A stretch of 64,000 bases of DNA from assembly GCF_030929595.1 (NCBI RefSeq), contig NZ_JAVFVR010000016.1:124001-188000 (forward strand). Direction: 5' to 3'. Within the stretch, counting starts at the first letter, position 1; each line of letters opens with the position of its first letter. Shown in pieces: positions 44,689-53,234 of this stretch. The notes under the pieces were generated by a model that saw nothing but the letters and a program-made list of their open reading frames with translations, was not told the origin of the DNA and searched no databases. The translations under genes were made by a program, and so were the position numbers. The stretch comes from Flavobacterium sp. LHD-85 (GTDB lineage: Bacteria > Bacteroidota > Bacteroidia > Flavobacteriales > Flavobacteriaceae).

Positions 44689-45972
44689 TTATTTAATTAA
44701 GCTTGGGGAATAACTGTATACGGTGTATGGATAAATTGTTTTTGCAGTGTATTTTGAAATTAAACAAACTACAAGAATTGGGAAAAACAAAGTATAATCG
44801 TTTGTTAATCCGCAAACTAAAAATATTGCTGTAAAAGGTGCATGAATGCTGGCGCTTAAAACAGCAGCCATTCCTATAATCATAAAGTTAACCGGAATTA
44901 CATTTACATGGAAAAAGCTGTTTAAGATAGAAGCCAGCAATAATCCCAAAAATGCTCCAATAAATAAACTTGGCGCAAAAACACCGCCGTCACCGCCAGA
45001 AGCCAACGTAATTGAAGTTACAATTGGTTTTAAAATTAAAATTCCGATGAAAGTCAGCGCTAAAGTAATAGTCAATTGAGCTTGATGCACATTTCCGAAA
45101 ATTCCTTTAATGGCATGATAGCCTTCTCCGTACAATTGCGGAAAAAAGAATAATGAAAGGCTTAAAACAGCAGATCCTAAAATGATTTTGTAATAATGCG
45201 TATCGATTTTTCCAAATTGAGATTTGAAGAATAAAACGCAACGTGTCAGATAAACCGAATTCATTCCCGCTAAAATTCCTAAAAGAATAAAGTACGGAAT
45301 CGCTTTTAAATTCCAAGTTGTGATTGAAACTGCAAATAATGGTTCTTCTTTTAAAATGGTCAGCAAACCAAATGCGATAGAAACGGCAATTAAATTTGAA
45401 ATGATAAAGGCTCGCGTTACTTTTCTAGAAATGACTTCGAAAGCAAATAAAACTCCCGCAATCGGACTGCTGAAAAGTGCAGTAACACCGGCAGCTACTC
45501 CCGCGCAGATTAATTCTGTTTTGTATTGGCGGAAAACATTTTCTTTTTCGTGTGCAACAGAACCAATAGTTGCTGTGGCGACAACAGTAGAAACTTCGAT
45601 TCCTGTTGAACCTCCAAAAATAACCGTTAATAATCCGTTTATGAAATGTGATGGAATTTTATAAGAAGGCAGATTTTTAGATTTTGATGCTGTACTTTCA
45701 AAAACTTCTTTGATTCCTTTGTTTTCTTTTTTCTTAAAAAGATATTGTCTTAGGAAATAAATTACCGACAAACCAAAAACTGGAAATATGATGTAAAATA
45801 TAGGATGGACCGATACTTCGTGAAAGAAGATTTCTTCGTAATATTCGGTTATTTTTTTAAGTGAAATTCCGAGAAAGGCAGAAAGGAAGCCAATTAAGAT
45901 AGAAACAATAACTAATTTTCGGAGTTTGATAAATTGATGATTTTTTTTGATTTGCGCCCTTTTGTTCATCAT
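44689..45972 (-). CDS. ClC-family chloride channel/transporter lacking the gating glutamate
   Basis: 427 residues, about ten membrane helices. Family motifs: IFGGSTGIEVSTVVATATIGS, GGDGGVFAPSLFIGAFLG and MAAVLSASIHAPFTAIFLV. At the place of the GREGP gating motif the sequence reads GSTGIE, so the external glutamate needed for Cl/H antiport in E. coli ClcA is replaced by Thr. No CBS domains. It may thus be a channel or a transporter for another anion. A -7 element lies 39 bases upstream with a small hairpin in the leader. Confidence 0.9.
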   Translation of the reverse strand: MMNKRAQIKKNHQFIKLRKLVIVSILIGFLSAFLGISLKKITEYYEEIFFHEVSVHPIFYIIFPVFGLSVIYFLRQYLFKKKENKGIKEVFESTASKSKNLPSYKIPSHFINGLLTVIFGGSTGIEVSTVVATATIGSVAHEKENVFRQYKTELICAGVAAGVTALFSSPIAGVLFAFEVISRKVTRAFIISNLIAVSIAFGLLTILKEEPLFAVSITTWNLKAIPYFILLGILAGMNSVYLTRCVLFFKSQFGKIDTHYYKIILGSAVLSLSLFFFPQLYGEGYHAIKGIFGNVHQAQLTITLALTFIGILILKPIVTSITLASGGDGGVFAPSLFIGAFLGLLLASILNSFFHVNVIPVNFMIIGMAAVLSASIHAPFTAIFLVCGLTNDYTLFFPILVVCLISKYTAKTIYPYTVYSYSPSLIK

Positions 45973-46011
45973 TATAAGTTTGAGAATTCCGCATTTTTTT
46001 TCTGCGGATTA

Positions 46012-46019
46012 CAAAATTA
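46012..46019 (-). promoter_or_regulatory. -7 promoter element of the ClC gene
   Basis: TAATTTTG on the minus strand, followed by a leader with a CCGCA/TGCGG hairpin (45989-46007). Confidence 0.55.
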
Positions 46020-46102
46020 AGCATCAAATTCGGTTTTTTCTAGGAAATATTCATTTTAGTGTGTTAAAATAGATATAAACAGGAAAATTCTTTCGAAGTT
46101 TG

Positions 46103-46350
46103 TTTTTGCCACAAAGTCGCTAAGACACAAAGTTTTTTAAGTTTTCTTCTACAGTGAATTGAATTGCCTTCAGCTTTAGCTGGAGGTATAAAATTTGAAA
46201 AAGTAAAAGGCTTTAGCCAAACTTTGTAGATTTGGCTAAAGCCTCTTCAGTATGAGTCTTGTGATCATCCAGCTAAAGCTGGACGCAATTCATTCTTCAA
46301 TCTTTAAAAATTTAAAAAAACTTTGTGTCTTAGCGCCTTTGCGGCAAAAA
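46103..46350. repeat. Triple nested inverted-repeat element
   Basis: Outer arms 46103-46140 / 46313-46350 (GCCACAAAGTCGCTAAG type, two mismatches over the core), middle arms 46161-46184 / 46268-46291 (AGCTTTAGCTGGA type, two mismatches), inner arms 46208-46221 / 46231-46244 (AGGCTTTAGCCAAA, perfect). The 248-base element could fold into one long stem. Its right end lies three bases from the stop codon of the VOC gene. Confidence 0.9.
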
Positions 46351-46353
46351 AAA

Positions 46354-46743
46354 CTAACGCTCATAAAACTCAATCGGCAATAAATCTGGATCTGCAATAA
46401 AAGTGAAACGTTTTTCGGTCGTTTCATCAATTCTAATGGGTTCTGATTCTATATTTTTTGAGTTTAAAAAAGCAATCGTTTCTTCCAGATTAATGACTTC
46501 AAAAGCCAAATGTCTTAAACCAACCGCTTCAGGTCTTGAAGGTCTTTGCGGCGGATTTGGAAAGGAGAATAATTCGACAACATAAGAGCCATTCAAAGCT
46601 AAATCCAATTTATACGATTGGCGTTCTTCACGGTAAATTTCACGAATAATGGTTAAACCTAAAATCTGAGTGTAGAAATATTTCGATTTTTCGTAATCGG
46701 AACATAAAATGGCAATATGGTGAACTTTATTAAGGGTAAGCAT
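46354..46743 (-). CDS. VOC-family protein (glyoxalase I-like, YaeR type)
   Basis: 129 residues forming the usual pair of beta-alpha-beta modules: VHHIAILCSDYEKSKYFYTQILGL, ELFSFPNPPQRPSRPEA, GLRHLAFEV and LPIEFYER. Metal ligands His in VHHIA, Glu in VVELF, His in LRHLAF and the C-terminal Glu in IEFYE are present, so a metal-dependent lyase, isomerase or dioxygenase activity is plausible; the substrate is unknown. The start codon overlaps the stop of the acetyltransferase gene by one base. Last gene of a four-gene operon. Confidence 0.9.
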   Translation of the reverse strand: MLTLNKVHHIAILCSDYEKSKYFYTQILGLTIIREIYREERQSYKLDLALNGSYVVELFSFPNPPQRPSRPEAVGLRHLAFEVINLEETIAFLNSKNIESEPIRIDETTEKRFTFIADPDLLPIEFYER

Positions 46744-47318
46744 TATTTTTTGGATTCAGGTTCTTGATTTAATTTTCGAATTACTTTTGCTGGATTTCCC
46801 ACAGCAAGCGAATTGTCGGGAATATCTTTTGTAACAACAGATCCAGCGCCAATAACACAGCCTTTTCCGATGGTTACGCCAGGACAGATAACAGAGTTTC
46901 CGCCAATCCAGCAATCGTCTCCAATTGTAACTGGATATGCATTTTCTAATGTTTTTCTTAATTCAGCGTCAAGCGGATGTGAAGCGGTATAAATCTGAAC
47001 ATTTGGCGCAATAAACACATTCGATCCGATTGTTACAGGCGCACAGTCCAAAACCACACAGTTCACATTAAAATAAACATTTTCTCCAGCAAAAATATTG
47101 TACCCGTAATCACAATGAAAAGGAGGTTCAATATATAAACCAGCTCCAGCATTTGGAATTAATTCTTTTAAAATCTCTTTTGCTTTTTTGGTAACTCTGT
47201 ATTCTTTTACATTTAAAGAGTGCAAAAGATTTTTTGCGGCACGACGGCCTTTTACCAATTCAGGATCAAAGGGGTTGTAATATTCGCCCGAGATCATTTT
47301 TTCTTTTTCTGTTTTCAT
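46743..47318 (-). CDS. Sugar O-acetyltransferase (Maa/LacA type)
   Basis: 191-residue left-handed beta-helix enzyme transferring acetyl from acetyl-CoA to a sugar. The N-terminal Mac domain (KMISGEYYNPFDPELVKGR) precedes hexapeptide repeats (GENVYFNVNCVVLDCAPVTIG). The catalytic His is in IYTASHPLDAE, and the end motifs VTIGDDCWIGGNSVICPGVTIG-type and AVGNPAKVIRKL are typical. Three bases after the YciI-like gene. The acceptor sugar is unknown. Confidence 0.93.
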   Translation of the reverse strand: MKTEKEKMISGEYYNPFDPELVKGRRAAKNLLHSLNVKEYRVTKKAKEILKELIPNAGAGLYIEPPFHCDYGYNIFAGENVYFNVNCVVLDCAPVTIGSNVFIAPNVQIYTASHPLDAELRKTLENAYPVTIGDDCWIGGNSVICPGVTIGKGCVIGAGSVVTKDIPDNSLAVGNPAKVIRKLNQEPESKK

Positions 47319-47321
47319 ATT

Positions 47322-47780
47322 TTACATTTTCGTCTTGGCAATTTTGTCGTGTATTTTTACAGTTTCCTGCAAAGCGGCGGTGCAATACCAAGGCGTTAAT
47401 TCGGCTTCGAGTAAATTGGCTTTTATTGCCGGATCGGTAGCAACTAGAACTTTGGCTTCTTCTATGGTTTCAACATTAAAAATATAAATGCCACGATAAT
47501 TTCGATCATTTTTCATGAAAGGTCCTGCAACAACCAGTTTTCCTTCTTTGGCCAATTTGCCAATATTTTCCATGTGGCCTGCAAAAAGTTTTTTGGTTTC
47601 TTCTTTAGAAGCTGTTGTATTACTTCCAGATTTTAAAAGACAAAAAACATATTTCTTCATTCCGTATTCGTCGGCGTGAAGTGATTTGGCTAGAGCTTCA
47701 TCATATTTAACTTCGGTTTCTTGCGAAAAGCCGATTGCACTCATTATAAAAAAAACAAAAAATAAAAGTGACTTTTTCAT
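47322..47780 (-). CDS. Secreted YciI-like protein
   Basis: 152 residues with a signal peptide (SAIGFSQ). The mature part matches the YciI-like ferredoxin-fold family: KYVFCLLKSGSN, AGHMENIGKLAKEGKLVVAGPF, YRGIYIFNV and AKVLVATDPAIKANL. The conserved His-Asp pair of YciI enzymes is represented by GHMEN and DPAI. Export of this fold is less usual. Function unknown. It is 12 bases downstream of the DinB-like gene and 3 bases upstream of the acetyltransferase gene. Confidence 0.85.
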   Translation of the reverse strand: MKKSLLFFVFFIMSAIGFSQETEVKYDEALAKSLHADEYGMKKYVFCLLKSGSNTTASKEETKKLFAGHMENIGKLAKEGKLVVAGPFMKNDRNYRGIYIFNVETIEEAKVLVATDPAIKANLLEAELTPWYCTAALQETVKIHDKIAKTKM

Positions 47781-47792
47781 GATTATGAGTTT

Positions 47793-48251
47793 TTAAAGTA
47801 GTTTCTTCAAAATAACAATCTGTCCCAAATGATAAACATCATGCTGGATAATTCCATGAATGTGTTCGTAGTAGGTATGACCATTATTAACATAAATCTT
47901 CGCTAAATCTTCGTCATTAAAACTTTCAAAAAAAGCATTCCAAGAATCTTGAGATTTTGCTAAGGTTTGAAGCGATTGTTCCCAAGCAGCTTCTGAAGGA
48001 TCTAAAACAGGTACAAAATAGTTGTGATCTGGCGTAATGATTACTTCTCCCTGCATACGTTCGAGGATATTTCTTCTCCATTGAATCAAATGATTCACAA
48101 TTTCCCAGATTGTATTTAGCTTTGGGTTTATTTTTCTGTAAGCCTGCTCGGCAGTAACATTTTTTAAAGTATTGTCTAAATTAACTTCAAGCCAAGGATT
48201 TCCGTTATAAATAGACTGATATAGATTTGAAATTCTTTTACATTCTGACAT
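47793..48251 (-). CDS. DinB-like four-helix metalloprotein
   Basis: 152-residue protein of the DinB/YfiT superfamily. The three metal-ligand histidines are at H54 (IVNHLIQW), H137 and H141 (IIQHDVYHLGQI). Members include thiol-dependent transferases and damage-induced proteins; the activity here is unknown. First gene of the operon DinB, YciI, acetyltransferase, VOC. Confidence 0.9.
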   Translation of the reverse strand: MSECKRISNLYQSIYNGNPWLEVNLDNTLKNVTAEQAYRKINPKLNTIWEIVNHLIQWRRNILERMQGEVIITPDHNYFVPVLDPSEAAWEQSLQTLAKSQDSWNAFFESFNDEDLAKIYVNNGHTYYEHIHGIIQHDVYHLGQIVILKKLL

Positions 48252-48340
48252 AAAATGATGATTTTGGTTTTCCTAGCTAAGATACAAATTAGTATTTTAC
48301 AACTCATCCTCGAAAATCTACAATTGGGTTATTATATATT

Positions 48341-48361
48341 TTTTAACATGAATTGTTAAAA
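48341..48361. promoter_or_regulatory. Palindrome TTTTAACA-N5-TGTTAAAA upstream of a TonB receptor
   Basis: Perfect 8-base arms around TGAAT, directly followed by the -7 element TACATTTG (48362-48369). The position over the -10 to -30 region suggests a regulator site for the receptor gene. Confidence 0.6.
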
Positions 48362-48369
48362 TACATTTG
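48362..48369 (+). promoter_or_regulatory. -7 promoter element of the TonB receptor gene
   Basis: TACATTTG, matching TAnnTTTG, 23 bases upstream of the start codon. Confidence 0.6.
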
Positions 48370-48392
48370 CTTCATCAAAAACCAAAGATGAC

Positions 48393-50558
48393 ATGAAAAC
48401 CAAATTATTTTTTACAATAAGCTTTTTATTTTTTACAGCTTTAATTTTTGCTCAAAATACTATTTCTGGAAAAGTACTTGACCCAAAAGGAAAACCTGTT
48501 GCTGGCGCTAATATTTATATTGACGGAACTTACGACGGAGCAACAAGTTCTGAAACTGGAGATTTTTCTTTTGAAACTACTGAAACTGGAAATAAATTTT
48601 TAGTGGTAAGTTTTTTACTTTTCGAAACTTACAAGCAAGAAATAGATGTTGCCAATTATAAAAAGCAAACGGTAAAATTAACCGAGAATATTAATAATTT
48701 GGATGCCGTTATTATTACAGCTGGAACTATGGAATCTGGTGAGAAATCGAGAGTTTCTGTTTTGAAACCGCTGGATATTGTAACTACGGCAGGTTCTGCA
48801 GGAAATATTGTGGCAGCTTTGCAGACTTTACCAGGAACACAAACCGTAGGCGAAGATGGACGTTTGTTTGTGCGTGGTGGTGAAGCCAGCGAAACACAGA
48901 CTTTTGTTGACGGAATTCGTGTTGCACAGCCTTATGGAGCAACTACAAATAACTTGCCTACAAGAAGCCGTTTTTCTCCTTTTTTGTTTAGCGGAATCGC
49001 ATTTTCTACTGGAGGTTATTCTGCAGAATATGGCGAAGCTTTATCGAGTGTGTTGCTTTTAAATACACAAGACGAAGAGGATCATGATAAAACAGATATT
49101 GGACTTATGACGGTTGGTTTGAGTTTGGGAAATACACAGAAATTCAAAAAAAGTTCTCTTAGTGTAAATATGATGTATGTGAATTTAGCACCTTATCAGG
49201 CTGTTATTCCGCAAAATGTAGATTGGAATAATCCGTATCAATCGCTTGGAGGAGAGACAGTTTATAGATACAACTTCACAAACGGAATATTTAAGCTGTA
49301 TGCTTCTTTTGATTCTGAAAAATTTGACTTGAATCAGAAAAATGTCAATTTCGAGAATCCGATTCGAACAGATATGAATAATAATAACTTCTATTTGAAT
49401 TCATCTTACAAAGGAAGTTTTGGAACGGGTTGGCAGATTACTTCTGGAGTGAGTTACGGTTACAGTAAAAATAAACTGAAATATGATATTACAGGAATTG
49501 ACAGTCAAGAAAATGCAGCGCAGCTGAAACTGAAATTAAGCAAGAAATTTTCGAACTTTTTTAAATTGTCTTTCGGAAGCGATTATTTCATTACAAAATA
49601 TGATGAAAATATAGCTGATAATATTGCTCTTGATGTTACAAATGGATACGATTCAAACATTTTTGCAGCTTATACAGAAGGAGATATTTTATTTTCTAAA
49701 AAACTAGCTTTAAAAGTTGGTCTGAGATATTCAAACAACAGTTTATTAAACGAAAACAATATTGCGCCAAGAGCTTCATTAGGATATAAAGCTTCAAAAA
49801 ACAGTCAGTTCTCGTTTGCTTATGGAGATTATTCTCAAACCCCAGTTGTAGATTACATTAAATTTTCTAAATACCATCAGTTTGAAAGCGAAAAAGCAAG
49901 ACATTATATTTTTAATTACACGTTTACAAGAATAGGTCAAACACTTAGAGCAGAGGCTTATTACAAAGATTACAGTAATTTGGTGCAGTACGATACGAGA
50001 GATATTCAATACAACTCGGTTTTCGACAACAACGGATCTGGTTACGCAAAAGGATTCGATTTATTTTGGAGAGACAGCAATTTGCACAAAAATCTAGAAT
50101 ATTGGATTTCATATTCTTATATCGATTCAGAAAGACAGTATAAAAACTTTCCAAAAATGGCAACGCCAAGTTTTATTGCCAATCATAACTTATCTGTTGT
50201 AGCAAAATATTTTATTACAGACTGGAAATCTCAGGTGAGTTTAACAAATAGTTTCAGCACAGGACGTCCGTATAACGATCCAAATCAGACGCAGTTTATG
50301 AACGGGAAAACAAAATCGTACAATAGTTTAAGTTTTAGCTGGGCTTATTTATTAACGACACAAAAAATCCTTTATTTCTCAGTTTCAAATGTTTTAGGAA
50401 CTCAAAATATTTTCGGATACGATTATGCAAAAAATCCAGATGCAAGCGGAGTATATCAAAGGCAAGCCGTAGTACCAACAGCAGACAGATTCTTCTTTGT
50501 AGGTTTCTTTTGGACTATCAGCCAGAATAAGAGTGAGAATCAATTGAAAAACCTTTAA
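48393..50558 (+). CDS. TonB-dependent receptor with carboxypeptidase-regulatory-like N-domain
   Basis: 721-residue outer-membrane receptor. The signal peptide ends ALIFAQ; a carboxypeptidase-regulatory-like domain follows (about 22-105, SGKVLDPKGKPVAGANIYIDG), then a plug (about 110-225, TVGEDGRLFVRGGEASETQTFVDGI) and a barrel. It lacks the SusC length and has no SusD neighbour, so metal-chelate or small-molecule import is more likely. The repeat element 50559-50657 begins at the base after the stop codon, followed 374 bases later by the 2TM operon. Confidence 0.92.
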   Translation: MKTKLFFTISFLFFTALIFAQNTISGKVLDPKGKPVAGANIYIDGTYDGATSSETGDFSFETTETGNKFLVVSFLLFETYKQEIDVANYKKQTVKLTENINNLDAVIITAGTMESGEKSRVSVLKPLDIVTTAGSAGNIVAALQTLPGTQTVGEDGRLFVRGGEASETQTFVDGIRVAQPYGATTNNLPTRSRFSPFLFSGIAFSTGGYSAEYGEALSSVLLLNTQDEEDHDKTDIGLMTVGLSLGNTQKFKKSSLSVNMMYVNLAPYQAVIPQNVDWNNPYQSLGGETVYRYNFTNGIFKLYASFDSEKFDLNQKNVNFENPIRTDMNNNNFYLNSSYKGSFGTGWQITSGVSYGYSKNKLKYDITGIDSQENAAQLKLKLSKKFSNFFKLSFGSDYFITKYDENIADNIALDVTNGYDSNIFAAYTEGDILFSKKLALKVGLRYSNNSLLNENNIAPRASLGYKASKNSQFSFAYGDYSQTPVVDYIKFSKYHQFESEKARHYIFNYTFTRIGQTLRAEAYYKDYSNLVQYDTRDIQYNSVFDNNGSGYAKGFDLFWRDSNLHKNLEYWISYSYIDSERQYKNFPKMATPSFIANHNLSVVAKYFITDWKSQVSLTNSFSTGRPYNDPNQTQFMNGKTKSYNSLSFSWAYLLTTQKILYFSVSNVLGTQNIFGYDYAKNPDASGVYQRQAVVPTADRFFFVGFFWTISQNKSENQLKNL

Positions 50559-50657
50559 AAAAGAGGCAAAGAGGCAAAGGCTCAAAGGGACAAAGTCTTT
50601 GGGAATAAATAGAGGAAAACCTCTGAACCTTTGTGCCTTTGAACCTCTGTCCCTCAA
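50559..50657. repeat. Gene-less copy of the four-helix-bundle element's inverted repeats
   Basis: The left half (50559-50595) holds GAGGCAAAGGCTCAAAGGGACAAAG words and the right half (50616-50657) holds AACCTCTGAACCTTTG and related words, in inverted orientation. An exact 14-mer of the left arm and an exact 16-mer of the right arm also occur in the arms at 42724-43235. It starts directly at a stop codon. Confidence 0.85.
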
Positions 50658-50745
50658 GAAAAAACAATTCAGTAACCAAAATCAACAACTCAGTATCATT
50701 TAATTTTAAAAGAGTAAAAACCGATATACTTTTGAAGTGTAAATT

Positions 50746-50850
50746 AAAAGGAACAAAGAAACAAAGCGACAAAGGATCAAAGTTTTTTGAATATTAGTAA
50801 TGACAAAACCAAACCTCTGAACCTTTGCAACTCTGAACCTTTGAACCTTA
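50746..50850. repeat. Second gene-less CAAAG/CTTTG inverted repeat
   Basis: The left half (50746-50782) has ACAAAGAAACAAAGCGACAAAGG words. The right half (50811-50850) has the shared 16-mer AACCTCTGAACCTTTG at 50812-50827, then CTCTGAACCTTTGAACCTT. Same family as 50559-50657. Confidence 0.8.
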
Positions 50851-50881
50851 AAAAAAAAGAGTTTTAATCATCAATAAAAAA

Positions 50882-50920
50882 AACTTAGAACCTTAGCAAC
50901 TCAGAACCTTAGAAACTTAA
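50882..50920. repeat. Single arm of an AGAACCTTAG-type repeat
   Basis: AACTTAGAACCTTAGCAACTCAGAACCTTAG words, a variant of the CTTTGAACC family without a facing arm, just upstream of the start at 50933. Together with the two previous elements it fills the 374-base gap 50559-50932; no gene is seen there. Confidence 0.7.
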
Positions 50921-50932
50921 AAAAAAGAAATC

Positions 50933-51553
50933 ATGACCAAAATTATCACAGTTATTACGTTATTTATTTGCAGTCTATTATCTGCTCAAACACAATTTGA
51001 ACAAGGAATGAACAAAGCATTCGGACTTTGGAAAGAAGGAAAAAATACAGAAGCTTCCGCTTTATTTGAAAGAATTGCTGCGGCAGAAAAAAATAGCTAT
51101 TTGCCTAATTATTATGTTGCTATGATCAACGCAACCGCTGTTTTTACAGAAAAAGACAAAGCAAAAATCGATTTGTTATTGACAAAAGCGCAAGATGCAT
51201 TAGATATTGAATTAATAAAAGACCAAGCCAATTCAGAATTGTATGTAATGCAAGCCTTAATTTATACAGGATATGTTGTTGCTGACCCAATGACAAACGG
51301 AATGAAATATTCTGCAAAAGTAATGGAAGCTTACGCAAAAGCTAAAGCATTGGATCCAAATAATCCAAGAGCAGTTTTTGGTGAAGCAGATTATCAAATA
51401 GGAGGAGCAAAATGGACAGGCGTTGACACTAAACCTTTGTGTGCACAAGTTGATAAATCTATTGAACTTTTTAATACTTTTAAACCAGCAACGCCTTATT
51501 CTCCAAAATGGGGATTAGAACGAGCTTTAGAAATTCAAAAAACTTGTAAATAA
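50933..51553 (+). CDS. Secreted TPR-like helical protein
   Basis: 206 residues with a signal peptide (LLSAQTQ). Helical repeats of TPR type: FGLWKEGKNTEASALFERIAA, AKAKALDPNNPRAVFGEADY and WGLERALEIQK. It contains a single pair of Cys near the end (PLCAQ, KTCK). Similar proteins are found near 2TM/LytTR systems in Flavobacteria, but that is a weak clue to function. The stop is 17 bases before the LytS-like kinase, so it is in the same operon, and it may serve as a periplasmic partner. Confidence 0.75.
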   Translation: MTKIITVITLFICSLLSAQTQFEQGMNKAFGLWKEGKNTEASALFERIAAAEKNSYLPNYYVAMINATAVFTEKDKAKIDLLLTKAQDALDIELIKDQANSELYVMQALIYTGYVVADPMTNGMKYSAKVMEAYAKAKALDPNNPRAVFGEADYQIGGAKWTGVDTKPLCAQVDKSIELFNTFKPATPYSPKWGLERALEIQKTCK

Positions 51554-51570
51554 TTCAGTAGTTTATAAAC

Positions 51571-52911
51571 ATGATGATATTAAAACCTAATTTGTTAAAA
51601 GCATGCTTAGTTGGAGGAATAGTATTTTTGTTCTCTTTCCTAATTCGGTTTGCCTCTTTAGGAACAGCAGTCTTTAACAAGAATCTCTACATTTATTTCT
51701 TGTACTGCATGCTTTACAGTGTGGTTTTGTATATCGTAAACGTTGTTCTTTTTGATTTTTTAGATAGAGTTTTCAAAGAAAATCCATATTCGCTAAAGAG
51801 AATTTTAATTGGTTTTGCAAGTTCTTTTTTAATATCGATGATCGTAATTTTAGTATTGCGTTTGTTTACAAGTGTAATAATCGAGAATAAAACCATTATT
51901 GGTTTTCTTGCCAATGAAAAAGCAGAAAATTATATCGAATCTGCGGTAATGACATTTATTGTTCTACTGTTTTTTCACGGACTTAATTTTTATAAACTCT
52001 ATCAGGAAAACAAAGTAACACAACAAAAAATTATTGCGGGAACAGCAAATGCTAAATTTGAAAGCTTAAAAAATCAGATCGACCCGCATTTTCTTTTTAA
52101 CAGCTTAAATGTTCTTAGTTCTTTAATAGAAGAAAATCCAGATAATGCACAGCGTTTTACGACTTCATTGTCTAAAATTTACCGATATGTTTTAGAACAG
52201 AAAGACAAAGAATTGGTTTCAGTTGAAGACGAATTGTCGTTTGCAAAAACCTATATGAATCTTCTGAAAATGCGTTTCGAAAATAGTTTGTTTTACGAAT
52301 TGCCAACAGAAAACATCAATCCAGAAGCTAAAGTGGTGCCGCTTTCGTTACAGCTTTTACTAGAGAATACGGTAAAGCATAATGTGGTAAGTGAGCAAAA
52401 ACCGCTTCATATTAGAATTTTTATTGATAAAGATTATCTGGCCATTCAGAATGATCTTCAGAAAAAAGAAGTTTTGCAGGATAGGCAAGGTGTCGGACTG
52501 CAGAATATTGTAAATAGATACGGAATTATAACAGATAGAAAAGTGAAGATTGAGGAAGATGGAAAGAATTTCACCGTTAGAATTCCAATTTTAACAAAAC
52601 AAATTGCCGTTATGGAAATGAGTGCAGAATATACCGATGAAGCAAAAGCTTATTATAGAGCTAAAAAAAGAGTAGAAGAACTGAAAGGATTTTATGGAAA
52701 TATAATTTCATATTGCTGTGTAATTCCGTTTTTGATCTTTATTAATTTAAAATTTTCGCCAGGATTTCAATGGTTTTGGTTTTCGGCTTTAGGCTGGGGA
52801 TTTGGAGTTGCGATGCATGCTTTTAAAGTTTTTGGATACAGCTCAGATTGGGAAGAAAGAAAAATTCGCGAGATTTTAGAGAAAGATAACAACCAAAAAA
52901 CGTGGAAATAA
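51571..52911 (+). CDS. LytS-type histidine kinase with C-terminal 2TM domain
   Basis: 446 residues. Four N-terminal membrane helices (about 10-30, 40-62, 77-100 and 121-142) are followed by a His_kinase domain with the phosphoacceptor H173 in NQIDPHFLFNSLNVLSSL, an ATPase-like domain with LLLENTVKHNVVS and GVGLQNIVNRYG, and then, fused to its C-terminus (about 345-446), a 2TM domain: YYRAKKRVEELKGFYGN, two helices, HAFKVFGYSSDWEERKIREILEK. The fused domain is the same type as the four following proteins. The 2TM tail crosses the membrane a fifth and sixth time. Operon partner of the LytTR regulator at 54287. Confidence 0.92.
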   Translation: MMILKPNLLKACLVGGIVFLFSFLIRFASLGTAVFNKNLYIYFLYCMLYSVVLYIVNVVLFDFLDRVFKENPYSLKRILIGFASSFLISMIVILVLRLFTSVIIENKTIIGFLANEKAENYIESAVMTFIVLLFFHGLNFYKLYQENKVTQQKIIAGTANAKFESLKNQIDPHFLFNSLNVLSSLIEENPDNAQRFTTSLSKIYRYVLEQKDKELVSVEDELSFAKTYMNLLKMRFENSLFYELPTENINPEAKVVPLSLQLLLENTVKHNVVSEQKPLHIRIFIDKDYLAIQNDLQKKEVLQDRQGVGLQNIVNRYGIITDRKVKIEEDGKNFTVRIPILTKQIAVMEMSAEYTDEAKAYYRAKKRVEELKGFYGNIISYCCVIPFLIFINLKFSPGFQWFWFSALGWGFGVAMHAFKVFGYSSDWEERKIREILEKDNNQKTWK

Positions 52912-53234
52912 TGGAAAAAGATTTCACTGAAGCAGATCGTTATTATGATGCTCAGAAAAAAGTGAAAGAAATTAGGGCGTTTTATGAGCATTTGACCGTA
53001 TATGCTCTTTGCAACCCGATTGTGATTGTTGTAAATTATATGACTTCTCCAGAATACCTGTGGTGGATATGGTCTGTGATGGGCTGGGGAATTGCGATTG
53101 TTTTGCACGGATTGAAAGTTTTTAGTCTGCCGCCTTTCTTCAATAAGAAATGGGAAGAGAAAAAAATAAGAGAAATTCTAGAAAAAGAAAATCAGCAACG
53201 TTTAGAAAATAGTCATGGAAACAGATTGGAATAG
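52911..53234 (+). CDS. 2TM-domain protein, copy 1
   Basis: 107 residues from MEKDFTEADRYY. The ATG overlaps the stop of the kinase gene (TAATG), a coupled start; a GTG nine bases upstream is less likely. Domain layout: ADRYYDAQKKVKEIRAFYEHL, helix 1 (about 30-48), helix 2 after SPEYLWWIWSVMGWGIAI, then HGLKVF and KWEEKKIREILEKEN. Two short membrane helices with charged ends. No enzymatic motif. The copies in this cluster are all adjacent and similarly spaced. Confidence 0.85.
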   Translation: MEKDFTEADRYYDAQKKVKEIRAFYEHLTVYALCNPIVIVVNYMTSPEYLWWIWSVMGWGIAIVLHGLKVFSLPPFFNKKWEEKKIREILEKENQQRLENSHGNRLE

